In this document: positions 13,101 to 25,800 of the stretch, piece by piece
Layout: each line of letters opens with the position of its first letter
Position numbering within the stretch: position 1 is the first letter of the stretch
Origin: Bolinopsis microptera
Taxonomy: Eukaryota > Ctenophora > Tentaculata > Lobata > Bolinopsidae
DNA: 64,000 bases
NCBI RefSeq assembly: GCF_026151205.1
Contig: NC_087076.1
Span: 12,447,675 to 12,511,674, forward strand
Direction of reading: 5' to 3'
Translations under genes and position numbers: made by a program
Notes under the pieces: generated by a model
What the model was told of the DNA's origin: nothing
Databases searched by the model: none
Seen by the model: the letters and a program-made list of their open reading frames with translations, nothing else

Positions 13101-13680
13101 CCACGAACAAGAAGCAGATGAGGACGAAGAGGAAGAGCTGGATGAGATAGTTGATCAGGACGAAGATAATGATAATGTGAGTTTTCAGATCGTGCAACAC
13201 ATAAATGAGATAGGAGATAAGTGGAGTGGTGAGCACGGAGATAGCAGCCATGACATGGTTATCCCTTACAACAAGGGTTGAGACGAGTGTTGTTAATTCT
13301 CGGGGATATTATTGACAGATTTGCGACAATTCTTCATTCAATTCTTTACAGACTCTCTCTTTAACTATCTTTGTATCATGTACCTTGCTCATATAAACTC
13401 TCCTTCTCTTGGGACCGGACAAAGCATGCAGTATCTAACTTTTATGAGTAACTCAGTTTCGTAAGTGTTACAATTCTTTCTTGACACGTGACGACATTAT
13501 GCCTTCACGTGACCCCTTCTTCAAGTTCAAAGCACAAGTCTGAAATGATCCAACTTTTAGAGTGGTGAAGTGGAGATGGACACAGACGAAACTCTAGTTC
13601 ACAGACTGGACACCATGGTATCCCGCAGCCCTACCACCGAGCCTCCGATGGAGCTGCAAGACATTCACTTCAGACCCTAA
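7195..13680 (+). CDS. Proprotein convertase, subtilisin/kexin type
   Basis: Secretory-pathway serine protease that would cleave precursors after basic residues. I read 13 coding exons: 7195-7344, 7624-7938, 9185-9275, 9613-9727, 10829-10917, 11097-11269, 11440-11753, 11921-12057, 12179-12266, 12365-12604, 12716-12847, 13035-13176, 13561-13680. Phases agree throughout, giving about 701 residues. Order: signal peptide (1-20), prodomain with RSRRRRD and RKVRG candidate autocleavage sites, [12 protein letters not shown] start of the mature enzyme, S8 domain with Asp184 (ILDDG), His225 (HGTRCAG), oxyanion Asn326 (WASGNGG) and Ser399 (GTSAAAP), then a P domain with TRGDLLLKL and an acidic tail. Asn326 is the furin/PC1 state; PC2 has Asp there. 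No transmembrane segment or Cys-rich region follows, so a soluble PC1-like or PC4-like enzyme is likely. The start follows an acceptor-like TTACAG by 3 bases. Confidence 0.94.
8003..8125 (-). mobile_element. LINE reverse-transcriptase C-terminal scrap
   Basis: Within convertase intron 2, the minus strand encodes [20 protein letters not shown] followed by a stop. This resembles the R-GRP-x-x-x-W-x-x-V-x-x-D motif that ends many non-LTR reverse transcriptases. It is a short, isolated piece, so the assignment is tentative. Confidence 0.4.
8486..8693. repeat. 17-bp tandem array of TGACGTCA sites
   Basis: Thirteen units, mostly TAGTGACGTCATAATAC, twelve carrying a perfect palindromic TGACGTCA octamer (CRE/CREB-ATF consensus) and the first one CGACGTCA. 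A minority of units have TCATCATGA spacing. The array lies in intron 2 of the convertase gene. It may be only a minisatellite, but it is also a dense cluster of bZIP consensus sites. Confidence 0.93.
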
Positions 13681-15198
13681 CGAACTTAGACTGGGAATAC
13701 CTTATCGGCCCTAGTTTGAGTGGACTTAAATTTGGCCAGCCCCTTTCTCTGAACGGGCCTTTTTTTGAAAAGGTGTCATTAGATGCTGCACTTTTACTTG
13801 ATTCGCTGAAGTTACAAATTCAGATGAACCGAGTAAGTGGAGTAAACAGTCATTTTGAAACATAATCTATTAATAATTATATAATTAATGTAATTATTTC
13901 CATTTACACATAGAATTAGATTCAAACTATAGCAATATATTTAGCAACTTTGATAGAGCCTATTTAACACCTACTGTCTAAACGGCCTTATTATTAGTAA
14001 ATGGGCTACACGGCCCTTATTAAGACCTTCCAAATACTCAAATAAGGGTCGATAAGGTGGCAGAACCTCTCCACAACCTAACAGACGGCACCTGAAGCCC
14101 GATCTCAGGTGACAGACGGCATGTCATTGTCACCTGGAGCTCGACCATATGACTAGCCTTGTCAAGCTGGACCCAGATGATGCCGACCTCCCGATCAGAG
14201 CTACCAGAGGACATCGTCTGAACAGAAAACATTAAAACCTAACAGTATAGGCATCTCAACTAAAGACTAACCGTGCTACGAACATTTTCATTGCGCTAAA
14301 CTACTGCCTGTCGTGTATACTGTATAGCAACTTAAGATTTCTAAGAAATTACCATTATACTAATTGTTGCCTAAAATAGGATATATTTTGAATATTCAAC
14401 GACTGTTTTCGTCATGATTCTGACGTCATCATCATGACGTCATCAACCTGTTTTTGTCATCCCATTAGTCTGTGTTTTTAGATAATTATTTTATACGAGT
14501 TCCGGTTGTTATGAGCGAGTACATGGTATGTCAGAACGATTTATTTTTGTATATTTATTTGGATGGTGATGTTGCTGCCAGCTAAGGAAACATGAGTAAC
14601 TATGTTTGCCTGGCTGATGTATAACGTTATAGCCGACTTATTTCAATTATGTGGGAGGCAAATTTATTAAGCTAACCCGATGTAGTGTCCGTGCGATGAA
14701 TTTATATTCATGTAGGGTGCTTTCATTCATCTGTTCATGCAGATTTCATTTGTTTTGTATATCGAGCAATCTTTTTAAGTAGGAATTTGCTGTTTGTATT
14801 CTGATGTTCACACATTTTGGTTCGAATATCCCTGATATTTTGTATGTCCCATTTCTTGATCTAGAGACCGTGTATTGTTCTGAGGTAATTAGAAAAGATT
14901 TTAGAAATGACAAGATTTTGTTACACGGAATATAATCGTCTAGACCATTGCACGGGCCTCTTTGCAAAGAGCAGACAGTAAAACTCCAGGATAGACTACA
15001 ACGCAATTAGAATATATCACTAAATGTGAGGTAAAGATAAGCCTATAGATTGTTGTCTAGTTTTTTAGCCGGGATAGAATGGCCCCCTGTACCTCAAAGA
15101 GGAGGGTTTGCGTCACTTGGTACTGCCTGCCTCCGTTTCTTCGTCATGATACCGCACGATACGGGCTGTCTCTGAACACTGCGGAGCATTTCTTGTCT
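13681..15198. other. Intergenic between convertase and FMC1
   Basis: Convergent 3' ends of the convertase (+) and FMC1 (-). No supported gene. TGACGTCA occurs twice near 14423-14445. Short minus-strand open frames near 14038 and 14746 have no recognisable similarity. Confidence 0.55.
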
Positions 15199-16539
15199 TC
15201 AGTTGGGATCTTGATGGGGAGGCAGTGTCGGGAGCGCTAATCCTACTTTAGCGGCAGCTTGCTCCGTCGTTAGCTCTCCTTTCCCGTACTTTTCTATTAA
15301 CTCCTGCAATAACAAAGATGAGTTGTATGTGATGAACAAATATGTAGTTATCCATCACCCTGGAAATCAATCACCTTAGCGATAAAATAACACCACTACG
15401 TCATCCAAGTCTTTGCTGTAACATCGCTTGAAGATAAATTCATGTACTATAAGAAGACGCGGCAACTTTTTCCAAGATATTCGTAAATAACGTAAAAAAG
15501 GTAGACAGGAAAATTGATAGAAAGATGAAGGTTGGTGCAAGGTACGGCTGAGCTCCAATCTGGTGTTTTTCTCCGAATTACCGCGCGGCTTTCCCGGCTT
15601 GTGCAATGCAGTATCACGTTTGTGATGGCAACTTGATAAGGAAATTGGTAACGCTGATTTGATTTCAGGAGAATAAGTTTGGTTTATCATCTTTACTAGA
15701 TCCAGATTACTCACCACGTAACACTAACTATGTTACAATACAGATCGTTCACACATCACGTAAACCAGATTTTGGCTATTTTGGACTGGTTGCCTCTACA
15801 GTTTCTGCTCGTGATATTTTGGCAAAATTTCAAGGACAATTTCTTGTCTTATCACTACCAGGTTTGTGGGTGTCCCTATGCTATGTAGAATGCAAACTTG
15901 GGAATTGACTAGAAGCACACATAACTTGATAAAAGGTTAAAAAACCCAAAAACCTGCTGAATCCTGATGTTTTTGAGGAGAGTAAGGTAGTTGTTAGCGA
16001 CAGCGAACCTCTCATTCAGGACGGACAAGTCCTGAGTTTCTGACTGAGTTTTCGTGCTTTCTTGTACCTCGTTGTACATTCTCCGAGTGGTCTGAGTGAC
16101 ATTTAATTATTGATACATTTTTGTATTAAATACTTTTCAAACTTGATAGAGTACGGCAATTATAACGTATCAAATAAGAATCGAATAAACTATTGCCCCC
16201 GTCTGTAAAATCTGACGGGAAACCAAACACTGTAATGCACAGAGAACTGTGCCCTCAATAACATAGGCCCGTTTTAACAAAACATAAATTTAGACGGTGA
16301 AAACTGAACTCTCAGTTCTCCTATTACGAAGGTTATCAGCTACTTTCCTAATTTAGTGGAACACCTTTAAAAACACAGATCAAATGCAGAAGTTATTTCG
16401 TTACACAAAATGTAACAATTTAAATTACCTGAGACAGCTGACCATTGTGAATAGCGTACAGCTCTGTGATAAGTCCCTTGTACGTCTGTTTTACTGCTCT
16501 TGATGCGAGGACTGCCGAATTAGCGTAAGGTGATAACAT
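15199..16539 (-). CDS. FMC1: FMC1-like mitochondrial ATP synthase assembly factor
   Basis: Three exons on the minus strand: 16429-16539, 15954-16091 and 15199-15303, all phase 0, giving 117 residues (human FMC1 has 113). FMC1 is a small LYR-superfamily-like mitochondrial matrix protein needed for F1 ATP synthase assembly. Recognition rests on the C-terminus, GKGELTTEQAAAKVGLALP, matching the GKGERSVEESAGLVGLKLP region of the human protein, and on helical segments YKGLITELY and NYLTLLKNIR. Exon 2 uses a weak GTTTTT donor after CAG. The start codon lies 7 bases after a CTAG acceptor-like site. It lies 510 bp downstream of NDUFA9 on the same strand. Other small helical assembly factors were considered; the C-terminal match favours FMC1. 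Confidence 0.8.
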
Positions 16540-17048
16540 GCTAAACCTAGTAATATTGAGCTGTTTATTTCATGATCATTGTTATAGTTATAGATTGAGT
16601 TGACAAAGCCTTTTTTCGATTTAACAACACCAAGTTTTCGACATTTCAACACTAAGTTTTCCACATTTCTTAGAAAATTGGATTTTGGGTAAGTTGCTAC
16701 TCTCCAGGTAACATTTGCAATTAAAATGCTTTTAATTATTTTATTTATTTATTTATACAATGAAACAGCAATAATATTCGTTACAAAATTTTAACTTACT
16801 ACCTCATTAATTTACAATACTTCTTCAAATCGAGTAATTTATAAATCTAGATAAGTAACACTATCATAGATTTTTTAAAACTCGATGGCTATTATAGCTA
16901 TTAACTTATTAAGGTTGCACGAAACATAGGAAAGTATCAGTCCGTTATGCGTGAGAGTTTCAAAATTGGCTAGTTTGAATTAAGTTTTGATAGTTCAATA
17001 TGACTCTCTAAGAGCTCTGGGTGTGATACTAATCTTATCTCCTCCCCA

Positions 17049-19538
17049 CTAAAGGTTCTCCCCGGTACCCATGGAGTTGTTATAGATATCAGATTTCTGA
17101 CCATCCAGTGGGTCCCAAGTCTGCCAGAATATTCTGTAGTTCCTTAGCCAAAAGAGGGCTTCATCCTCGAAGACAGAGGGTTTAATACCGAGATCTTCCA
17201 GTCCAGGGAGGCCGTTTATGGGTTTATCAGTTACCATCTGGTACTAAAAGATAGGTTAATCAGAGGGAAGTCGTTAAAGTTGTAACTGACGTACCAGATT
17301 ACTGAAGGTTACTTAAGGTTGCTAAAGGTTACTAAAGGTTACTAAGTTTACTAAAGGATACTAAAGTTTACTAAAGGTTACTAAAGGTTACTAAAGGATA
17401 CTAAAGGTAGTGTAGGTGAATGCATCAAGAACAGAACAGTTTTATCTTGCTGCCAAACAGTTCACATTTCAAATCACAAATCGTTATCATGTTTATAATC
17501 TGAGAATAACAAATAAAAGTGTATGTTTCTTACCCGAATATAGTTCTCATATCTCGCAATGTTGGCCTCAACAATGTGCCGTACAGGGTTGAAGATCGGT
17601 TGGTACATACGGAAGGTAATGTCCGTGATAGACTGCATGAACTCCTGTGGTAAGCTCGAGTAGAAAACGAGTTATTTTAGGATCAATTTATAAATTTCAT
17701 CAAAAAATAATAACAGTTTGATTAGGGGTCGTTCACAATTCACATATTACGTAATCACTTTTTGAACAATTTTTACCCCCCCCCCCCCCCCCTCCCGATC
17801 CCCCCCCCCCCCCCCCCCCCTCCGTTATCAGTTTTACACATAGCTAATGCTATTGTGTCAAAATAATATGTGAACGACCCTTTACACAGGAAAAAAGAAC
17901 CCCGTAAAATGGCGATCAATAATAAGATCATGTTAAACCATGACGACAAAAAAAGTTACGAAAGTAAATCTTTATTCATTACGTGAAGAGAGTAGAGTTT
18001 GGGGCCGACAAACTGGTACAATCTTTGCCTATCTTGGTCAGGTGTAGATATAATTCTGGCCACACCTTTCATCACGTCAGGCCCGAACACTGGTTGTTTG
18101 TACGTGAATATCCCTCTCTTGTAGATCTGAGTACGTCCTAGGAGATATTATCTTTTAAATCATGCTTTGCAGAATGATTTCGGTTAATCTTCTGCACTCC
18201 ATTTCTCAAATATCAAACTGATCTTCAAACAAAGTGGGGCTTCCAAAAAGTATCTTCTAACAAAGTGGGGCTTCCAAGTATCTTTGATAACCAGAAACTT
18301 CTAGGGAACCTTACCTTTTTGCACGAGTCGTTTGCGAGAATTTAGACGTGCAAGATAGTGAGTAAAGTCGTCCCAGGCGTGGAAACAGTCGGCACTACGA
18401 ACTATAATAGCAGAGTTGGGCAGCTCGTGGAGCACAATCTGACAAAACGGGAGAACGTAAGTATAATTAATAACCACTCTTAACAACTCTTTTTCAGAGT
18501 TAATCATCATCTATAGACAGCATGAGAGTAAGCCCTGCCATCTCGATGTAATAATAACCAAACTAATAAATTATAATCAGCGCTGTAGTCAACACGATTA
18601 ACAACTTTAAAATAAAGCTTCTATATCGAATAAATTGATGCCAATTATTATTAAGAATGTTTCATCTTGACAGAAAACGTGGTGCCCACCTCCTCAGAAA
18701 GTGCCTTGGTTTTAAGGTACTGTGACGGTGAGTCATAGCTAGCGTTGATGTGAGACATGTGGATGAAACAGGGAGTCCCGACGTTCTTGCAGGCCCGGGC
18801 TATTTTGTGGGTCAGGGTCGCGTTACTGTCTTTGAAACTGTGGTGTAGTCTCGGTCGGTGTGATCCTGAGAGTGTTATCAAGAACGTGAGAAAGGGTTCA
18901 AAGAACGTATCATTATAATACTATAATATTTTCGCTTCTGAGTGCTGAGCGCGATAATTCCCGACAGCTTGCTGGAGGGAACGCGCGGGCACGAAACAGC
19001 GAAGGTATTATAACAGTGAATCAGTTTGTTGATAAACAGTTTAAAATTCTGTTCACCTGTAAGGTTGACAACTACATCAGAATATTTAACAAGATCCTCA
19101 AGATGAGCCTCATCGTTAAAATCAGGAGTATAAACTTGATGTTGTTGTCCCAGATCACTTGCCATCTGAAATATCATATATTGCGTTATTGTGACGGGAA
19201 ATATTATTCAACGGATGTAAATCGTAAAGGATCTGGCTGTTCATCTGATCCAATGTTCGCCAATATATCTCAAATCTCCTCTGTACGTTTCAATTGATTA
19301 CCTTCAATGGATTGATGGTGTGAGTGTCACATCTATGTGGCAGAATAAGCTGTGACCCAGACTGCCCCAGACTGTTTATCAAGAAGCGACCCATTCTCCC
19401 GGTCGACCCAAAAACAGTGACAGTATGCGAGTTGGTGGAGGACCTACCACCCCGACCAGTAGACACTGTGACAGGAGAAGCACTCAGGGCTCTCACACCC
19501 CGCACTGCCATACCGGACGTTTGTAGACTCTTCAGCAT
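17049..19538 (-). CDS. NDUFA9: NADH:ubiquinone oxidoreductase subunit A9
   Basis: Atypical short-chain dehydrogenase-like accessory subunit of mitochondrial complex I; binds NADPH. Seven minus-strand exons: 19302-19538, 19057-19165, 18690-18865, 18315-18438, 17983-18137, 17534-17644, 17049-17237; phases agree and give 366 residues (human 377). The N-terminus is basic and serine-rich, as in a mitochondrial presequence, followed by GRGGRSS and the Rossmann motif VFGSTGRMGRFLIN. Later landmarks are SDVVVNLTG, FIHMSHINAS, YLKTKALSEE, KQPVFGPDVMKG and the C-terminal GLPGLEDLGIKPS, all in family order. Exon 5 begins at CTAG/GACGT, chosen because the nearby CAG/ATC acceptor breaks phase. Intron 6 holds a decamer repeat and intron 5 a MITE-like insertion. 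Confidence 0.95.
17298..17410. repeat. 10-bp tandem repeat ACTAAAGGTT
   Basis: About eleven imperfect copies of ACTAAAGGTT/ACTAAAGGATA within NDUFA9 intron 6. Confidence 0.85.
17722..17884. mobile_element. MITE with inverted ends and poly-C core
   Basis: The ends are inverted copies: TTAGGGGTCGTTCACA at the left and TATGTGAACGACCCTTTA at the right. The left arm continues into ATATTACGTAATCACTTTTT, which is shared with the smaller copy at 60627-60687. The core is two long runs of C (about 17777-17820) separated by TCCCGAT. No coding capacity. The TTA/TAA ends suggest a TA target duplication, as in Tc1/mariner-type MITEs. Lies in NDUFA9 intron 5. Confidence 0.8.
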
Positions 19539-19894
19539 CGTTTAGTTCATTCCATCCTATTGATTAAAACAGGTTGAGGAAAGTATGAGGATAATTTATT
19601 AGAAATCAAATTGTTAATAATGTTTTGCTTTTGGAAATCAAATGTGTCGTCGCTTTATTTCTACACATATTGGGACATTGCCACTAGTTTTTGTAAATTT
19701 GAAATGCTTACCTAAGATAAAAGTATCAGGGAGGGAGATAAAATATAGTTTAATTAAATTCAATCTGATAATTCAGTCAAAGGTCAATGTATAAATAGCA
19801 CAAGTACTGTGGCAAACCAGGCTCCGCAATTGATAAAATATGAACAAGATAAACAAAATACTGTCCGTTTTCTTTTTTCAGCATGAATGTCCGC

Positions 19895-22800
19895 TCATTT
19901 CAGTTCACCCATATATATAGATTTGTCACTGGATGCTGTCATAAGGATGGGCTGAGTGGGATGGCAATCCACATCGTTCACCGTCCCCGTATGACCAGGC
20001 AGTTTATAAAGGAGCTTCCGAGAGGAGGTGTCCCAAACGTACACCATACGATCTGACGAACCGCTCACTATCTGTAATATAGGGGTTAGTCTTTAAATCG
20101 GCAACTTTCGTATTTCAGAGGGACACCATAAACATTGGCCATTTCTGATTGCAACGAAACAAATTGTGCCAAGCTGATAATTTATGTTAGTTAATAAAGT
20201 GATGATCGTCAATTAATACAGCAACAAACAAGTAAGCTTACCTTGGTGCCTTGGGGGGACCAACAACATCTGATAAGATTCTTCTCGAAGTTGTGTTGAG
20301 CACCAACAAATGCTTTGAGACATCGGTTTGCTGGGGCGAAGGGTCTCACGTCCCACATCCTGACTGTATTGTCCATGGAGTTGGAAAGTACGAAGTTTCC
20401 GTCGGGTGACAAGGATAAACAAGTGACCGTGTCACAATGTCCCTTCATTTCTAGACTGACCTGGCAGTTTAAATGTGATGAGAATTCATGCTTCATGCGT
20501 GATAGTCAAAAATTTCTTGTAACGAAATTGATGTAGATAAATTTCTAGGGTCAAAGTAAATGACAGAGGAAGGATGAATAATGTAAAGATCATATCGCGC
20601 GCGGGTAACGTAAGAACGTCCGTTAGCAAATGCTATAATAATAAGAAATGCACAAGCGCGTCCTACATTGCAATTTTGAGAAGACCTTTCTGAAAAATGA
20701 TGTCCGAAAGGCAAATTTGAAAGTCTTACCTCTCCATGTTTTAAGTCCCACATTTTGATATGATTATCGATGCCGCCGGACATTATGTTATCTGCTTTTT
20801 CGTTGAAACAAACCGCAGTAACCTGAAATATACTGTATTATAAACCACTTTTTTACCCCATTATTATCCGAACATTCTGTAGCTATAGGTATAAATATCG
20901 TTAGAATCCGACTAATTACACATTACTATATTTGTTTTGTAGCATACCAATCATTCTATTGGCAGACAATAGATATCAGTAAAATTTTCTAAATCTATAG
21001 ATCAATTTATATATTAGATTAAATTATAATATTCAATTATACATATATATATATTTGACCAAAACCCATAATCATGGGTAGAGTGGACCGCTGCCAGTAT
21101 CTCTCTTTCCCAAACAAAAGGAAATGATATTAATTTGATTGACCGTTTTCAAATGCAAAATGATACCGAGAATGAAATCGGTCGCTCGCTTTTCCCATTC
21201 ATTCACGGCTTACGAATTGTATAAATAAGTTTCGATAAATTACATCGATCACTGTATGCTGTAATAATTTATTTGGGTTGCGTTCGGGTCGTTACCTAGT
21301 ATTTCGGGATAAGGGTGGTAGTTAGTGAATTAGCTGAAGTTAATTGAATCTTTATTGCCGAGTACAGCTATCTTCGGGTATGGTAGTTCTTCTTAATCTA
21401 TTACATTTGTAATTGTAAATGAATGGGAAAAGCGAGCGACCGATTTCATTCTCGGTATCATTTTGCATTTGAAAACGGTCAATCAAATTAATATCATTTC
21501 CTTTTGTTTGGGAAAGAGAGATACTGGCAGCGGTCCACTCTACCCATGATTATGGGTTTTGGTCAAATATCATCTCTTTTTGATTAATGTCAGGGTACTT
21601 TATAAAGTCGAAATATAATGTATAAACTGATATCTTCATTAATAAGGAGGAAGTTTTAACGATTTCGAAATTTTTCCTTTGAAAACATTTCCTTGTGTTT
21701 GGGTAAGCATATCGGTCGATCACTGACTGAATTTGCCACTTTATACTCATTCAAGTTGGCATTAAATTTATATATAATGACATTGAACTGTCGTGGTAAA
21801 GCAGAATTTGTTCGAAATCACGAATGAGCAAAATTATCACCTTTCGCACGTGCAAACTATGAGCGGACGTTGCGTGCGCATCCAATATTGAATCGCCGTA
21901 AATTTTTGCGTGTTGGTGTTTTATATATAGTTTGATAAGCATGCAAAGTTTTAAAGTATTTCAAGTAGAACTGTAATCACAACGGCACTCTAAAGTTGAC
22001 AGAAAATGACGAAAACAGCAATTTTCAGTGATTTTAGCGATTTTCTATCAATTTGGGCGTGTCCCCACGTGTGCATCTTTTCGATTTTTAACTTTAAAAC
22101 TAGCCTAATGCACAATTTATACCTATAAGAAGCAGAACTGAGCTCCACAACCCAAAGGATAGCCCAACACCAGAGATTACTAAATCGCAAAATTGAAGTT
22201 TTTATAAAATAATTCTTCAAAAAAGCACTAACTTCAATGACAAATATCTTTATGAAGGAGCAAGCTAGAAAAACTTTCCGGTAGATTTTCAGAATGCTTG
22301 AACAATTATCTAAGATGAAAATTTCCTCAGATTTTGAATAAAATTACTCCTTAATGGTTAAAAATTAATTTTAAAAGTTATTACTTTGTCAAAAATCAAG
22401 TTTTAAAAACGGTTAACTTGATGACGTCATCAAGGGGTGTTTATGACGTCATATAATTTTGTTATACAATGTAAACTAAAGTATAAACAATTATTTGCAA
22501 GACCTGTGGTCGGAAATGGCTGTATCTTTTTTACTTTTGAATCTATGGACACTTAAATACAGGCTACAATTGACTGGCAAAGCGTCTATCCCTGAATATA
22601 TGTATGTATGTATGTATCACGACAATCTATCGTAAAACAGGGGTTCTGGAAAACCCATTTCCCGATGCTCCTGAAACCTGAAACTTTTTTTGCAGTCGAT
22701 TTGGTCAACGTCTGTTTGTTTGTTTGTTTGTTTATAGAACCCGTCCCCAATCTCGTATCGGAAAATGACTAAACTCAGGTCTGAGTTGAATCGGTGTACC

Positions 22801-25800
22801 TGAAGGTTCATTAAGATTTAGATTCGTAATTGCATTACAATTGTGGCTAGAATATTTTATTCAGACAGATAGGTATCAGTAAAATTTTCTAATCATGCTT
22901 TCAAATTTGATTAAATCTATAATAAAATTATCACATATACATTTGACCACAACATCCATATCATGGTAGTGGCACCGTGCTAGTATCTTTTATCGCCAGA
23001 CAAGCAGGACAATGAATTAATCTGATTGATCCGTTTTCAAATGCAACATGATACGTAAACTCGCCGCTTTTCCATACATTTCACGCACAATGTATGAATG
23101 AATTTGAAAAAAAGATACGAACTTAATAAATGGTTGTTCTATATATTATAAGGTTATAGAATTAGCTGAATTAATTGTTATTGCCGAGGTAACTTTATCT
23201 TCTGGAGTTTCTAACATACATCTTGTAAAAAATAAAAAATAAAAGCGAGCAGACCAGATTCCCGGTATATTTGCATTGTAAAACGGAAGTAATTATCATT
23301 TCCTGTTGTTTGGGAAGGGTCTTGCAGAGGTCCACTTTACCGAATGGGTTTTGTCAATTCTCTTTGACTAATGTCATACTCAGTAAGTCAAAAAGCAAAA
23401 CTCTTCCTTAATGCTGAATTTAATCGTTTCAAATCCTGAAAAAGATTCCTGTGTTGGAAATAGTCAGAAATACGTGCCGATATAACAAAGAGCTTAAATA
23501 AAAACATTGAATGTGCGGGTAAACAAACTCAAGGAAATCACGAATTTAGAGCGTAATAAGAATACCTTCCAACGGATTTACTAAGTGAGCGGAGTTCGTA
23601 TAATTAGAGCGTAATATTTGCCGTATGGTTTAAATAAGACTTATATAAGGAATGCAAATTTTAGATTTCAATAAAAATCAAAACGGAATAAATTGAAGAT
23701 AATAAAACAGAAACAGAAAGTTTCAAATATTACCGTTCTATAATTTGCGTCCCCAAAACATTGCTCTTTATCGATTTTAATGTAAAATATAAACAATTAT
23801 AAACTATAAAAAGAACGGAGCTCAAAATCCAAGGATGAACCAGAGAGTACTTAAATCGCAAAATGAATTTTAAATAACTCAAAAAGGTACTAAATTAATC
23901 GACAATACTTATGAAGGATCGCTAGAAAAATTTTCCGTAGATTTTCAAAATGAAAATACTGAAGATAAATTTTCAGATTATGAATAAATACCTTAATGTA
24001 AAAACTAAAATTATACTTTCAAATCGTTTCAAACAATGTCTCCTTGTATGACGTTTCAAGTTTATGTAGTCAAAAATTATAAAATAATAAAGCTATAAAA
24101 ATATGAAACCGGGTCGGAAATCTGAGATTTTGAACTGAGGTCTTTAATTACGGGCTAAATGATGCAAAGCGCATCCCACTAATGATGTATGTAATGTATC
24201 CGACATCTATGCAAAACAGGATACTGTAAAACTGATTATAACATCTGAAACGGAAAACTTTTTTGATATTTGGTCAACGTCTAGACGCCCTGAAAAATTT
24301 CGGATCTGTAACTCAATTTTAACATGGTTTTTAAGGCACCTGAATATGGCGATTTTGGGTTTTTTACCGAATTTCGTATAACAGTGCTGGCGAGTATTTT
24401 CAATTTTATGCAAATTTCTTAAAAATCTCAACATAACTATTTTTTATTCCTGTTATCTTTGACATCAAATTAGAATGTTTTGAACTAAAAATAAATCTGC
24501 TGAACGACTTCCGATGAGTCTTAATGCCTGAAAAACTCCTACCGGAGGCGGTGGCCTTCGGCCGCCGCCTCCGGCCGGAGTGCACGCTTCGCGTGCACGA
24601 AAGAGGCTTGTAACGTGTACCAAAGGGGGTATAATAGTAAAGGGGGTATAATAGTAAAGGGGGTACATAGTATACCCACAATAAATGCACCGGTCGTGCT
24701 TGCCAGCACTGTGATAATACAGTGAAACAAATTTTAGTGAAACAAATTTACATATTACATAATTTACATATAGGTATTATACATATATAATACCTGATAT
24801 TTGCTGTTGAGAGTTTTGACACAATGCCGTCTCCGACTGTCCCAAAGTCTGACCGTCCCATCATCACTGCCACTACAGATCATTGTGGGGTTGTCCGACA
24901 CGTCACAACTGTTTACAAACGACTGGTGACCTTTAAACCGCCTCACTCGTACACCTAAACAGACAAAGATTATTATTATAATGATGTTCATGAAAGTAGA
25001 TGTTGATATATTTATTTGTTCGTGTAATTAACTTGAGCTACCTATAACATCAGAAGACTGTAATGAAGTGATATTTCATGATATTAGTAAAGGAGGTGGT
25101 CCGCAGATTGCGTGATGACCGTGAAAATGCCTACTTCTAAACCTCTCAATAGGTTCAATAGGTAGGATGACCGTGAAAATGCCTACTTCTAAACCCCTCA
25201 ATAGGTTCAATAGGTAGGATGACCGTGAAAATGCCTACTTCTAAACCTACCAATAGGTTCAATAGGTAGGATGACCGTGAAAATGCCTACTTCTAAACCC
25301 CTCAATAGGTTCAATAGGTAGGATGACCTTGAAAATGCCTACTTCTAAACCCCTCAATAGGTTCAATAGTAGGATGACCGTGAAAATGCCTACTTCTAAA
25401 CCTCTCAATAGACTCTAACGTTACTTACCAGCCTCTAGATCCCACATTGCCATACTCTTGTCAGTTGAAGCAGAAACTAAATGCGTCCCGTCCTTCGTAA
25501 AACATATTTGAGAAATGGAGCCGGTGTGCCCTGTGAATATAATTGTTACTAATAATAGGTTGATTAGAAAGCGAGACATAAATTACATACTTGTTGTCTA
25601 AAATTCCTATATTTTGGTAACTTTGCCCCTTTTTAATAGACATCCCATTTTGTGATGTTTTAAACATAATTTGAACAGTTGACATATCTCTTTACATGAT
25701 AATGAGATTCCATCTGACCTGGTAAGCAAGCAATGTTCTCACATTCACCAAAAACATTCCACAAGAATATCTGCCTATCAAACCCGGCACTGGCTAAGAT

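Noticed and set aside
7195-13680. Assignment of the convertase as PC2 (PCSK2)
   Set aside because: The oxyanion residue is Asn (ASGNGG), whereas PC2 orthologs have Asp there; subtype left open.
15376-15717. 113-codon minus-strand ORF in FMC1 intron 2
   Set aside because: No similarity recognised and it lies within an intron between well-supported exons.
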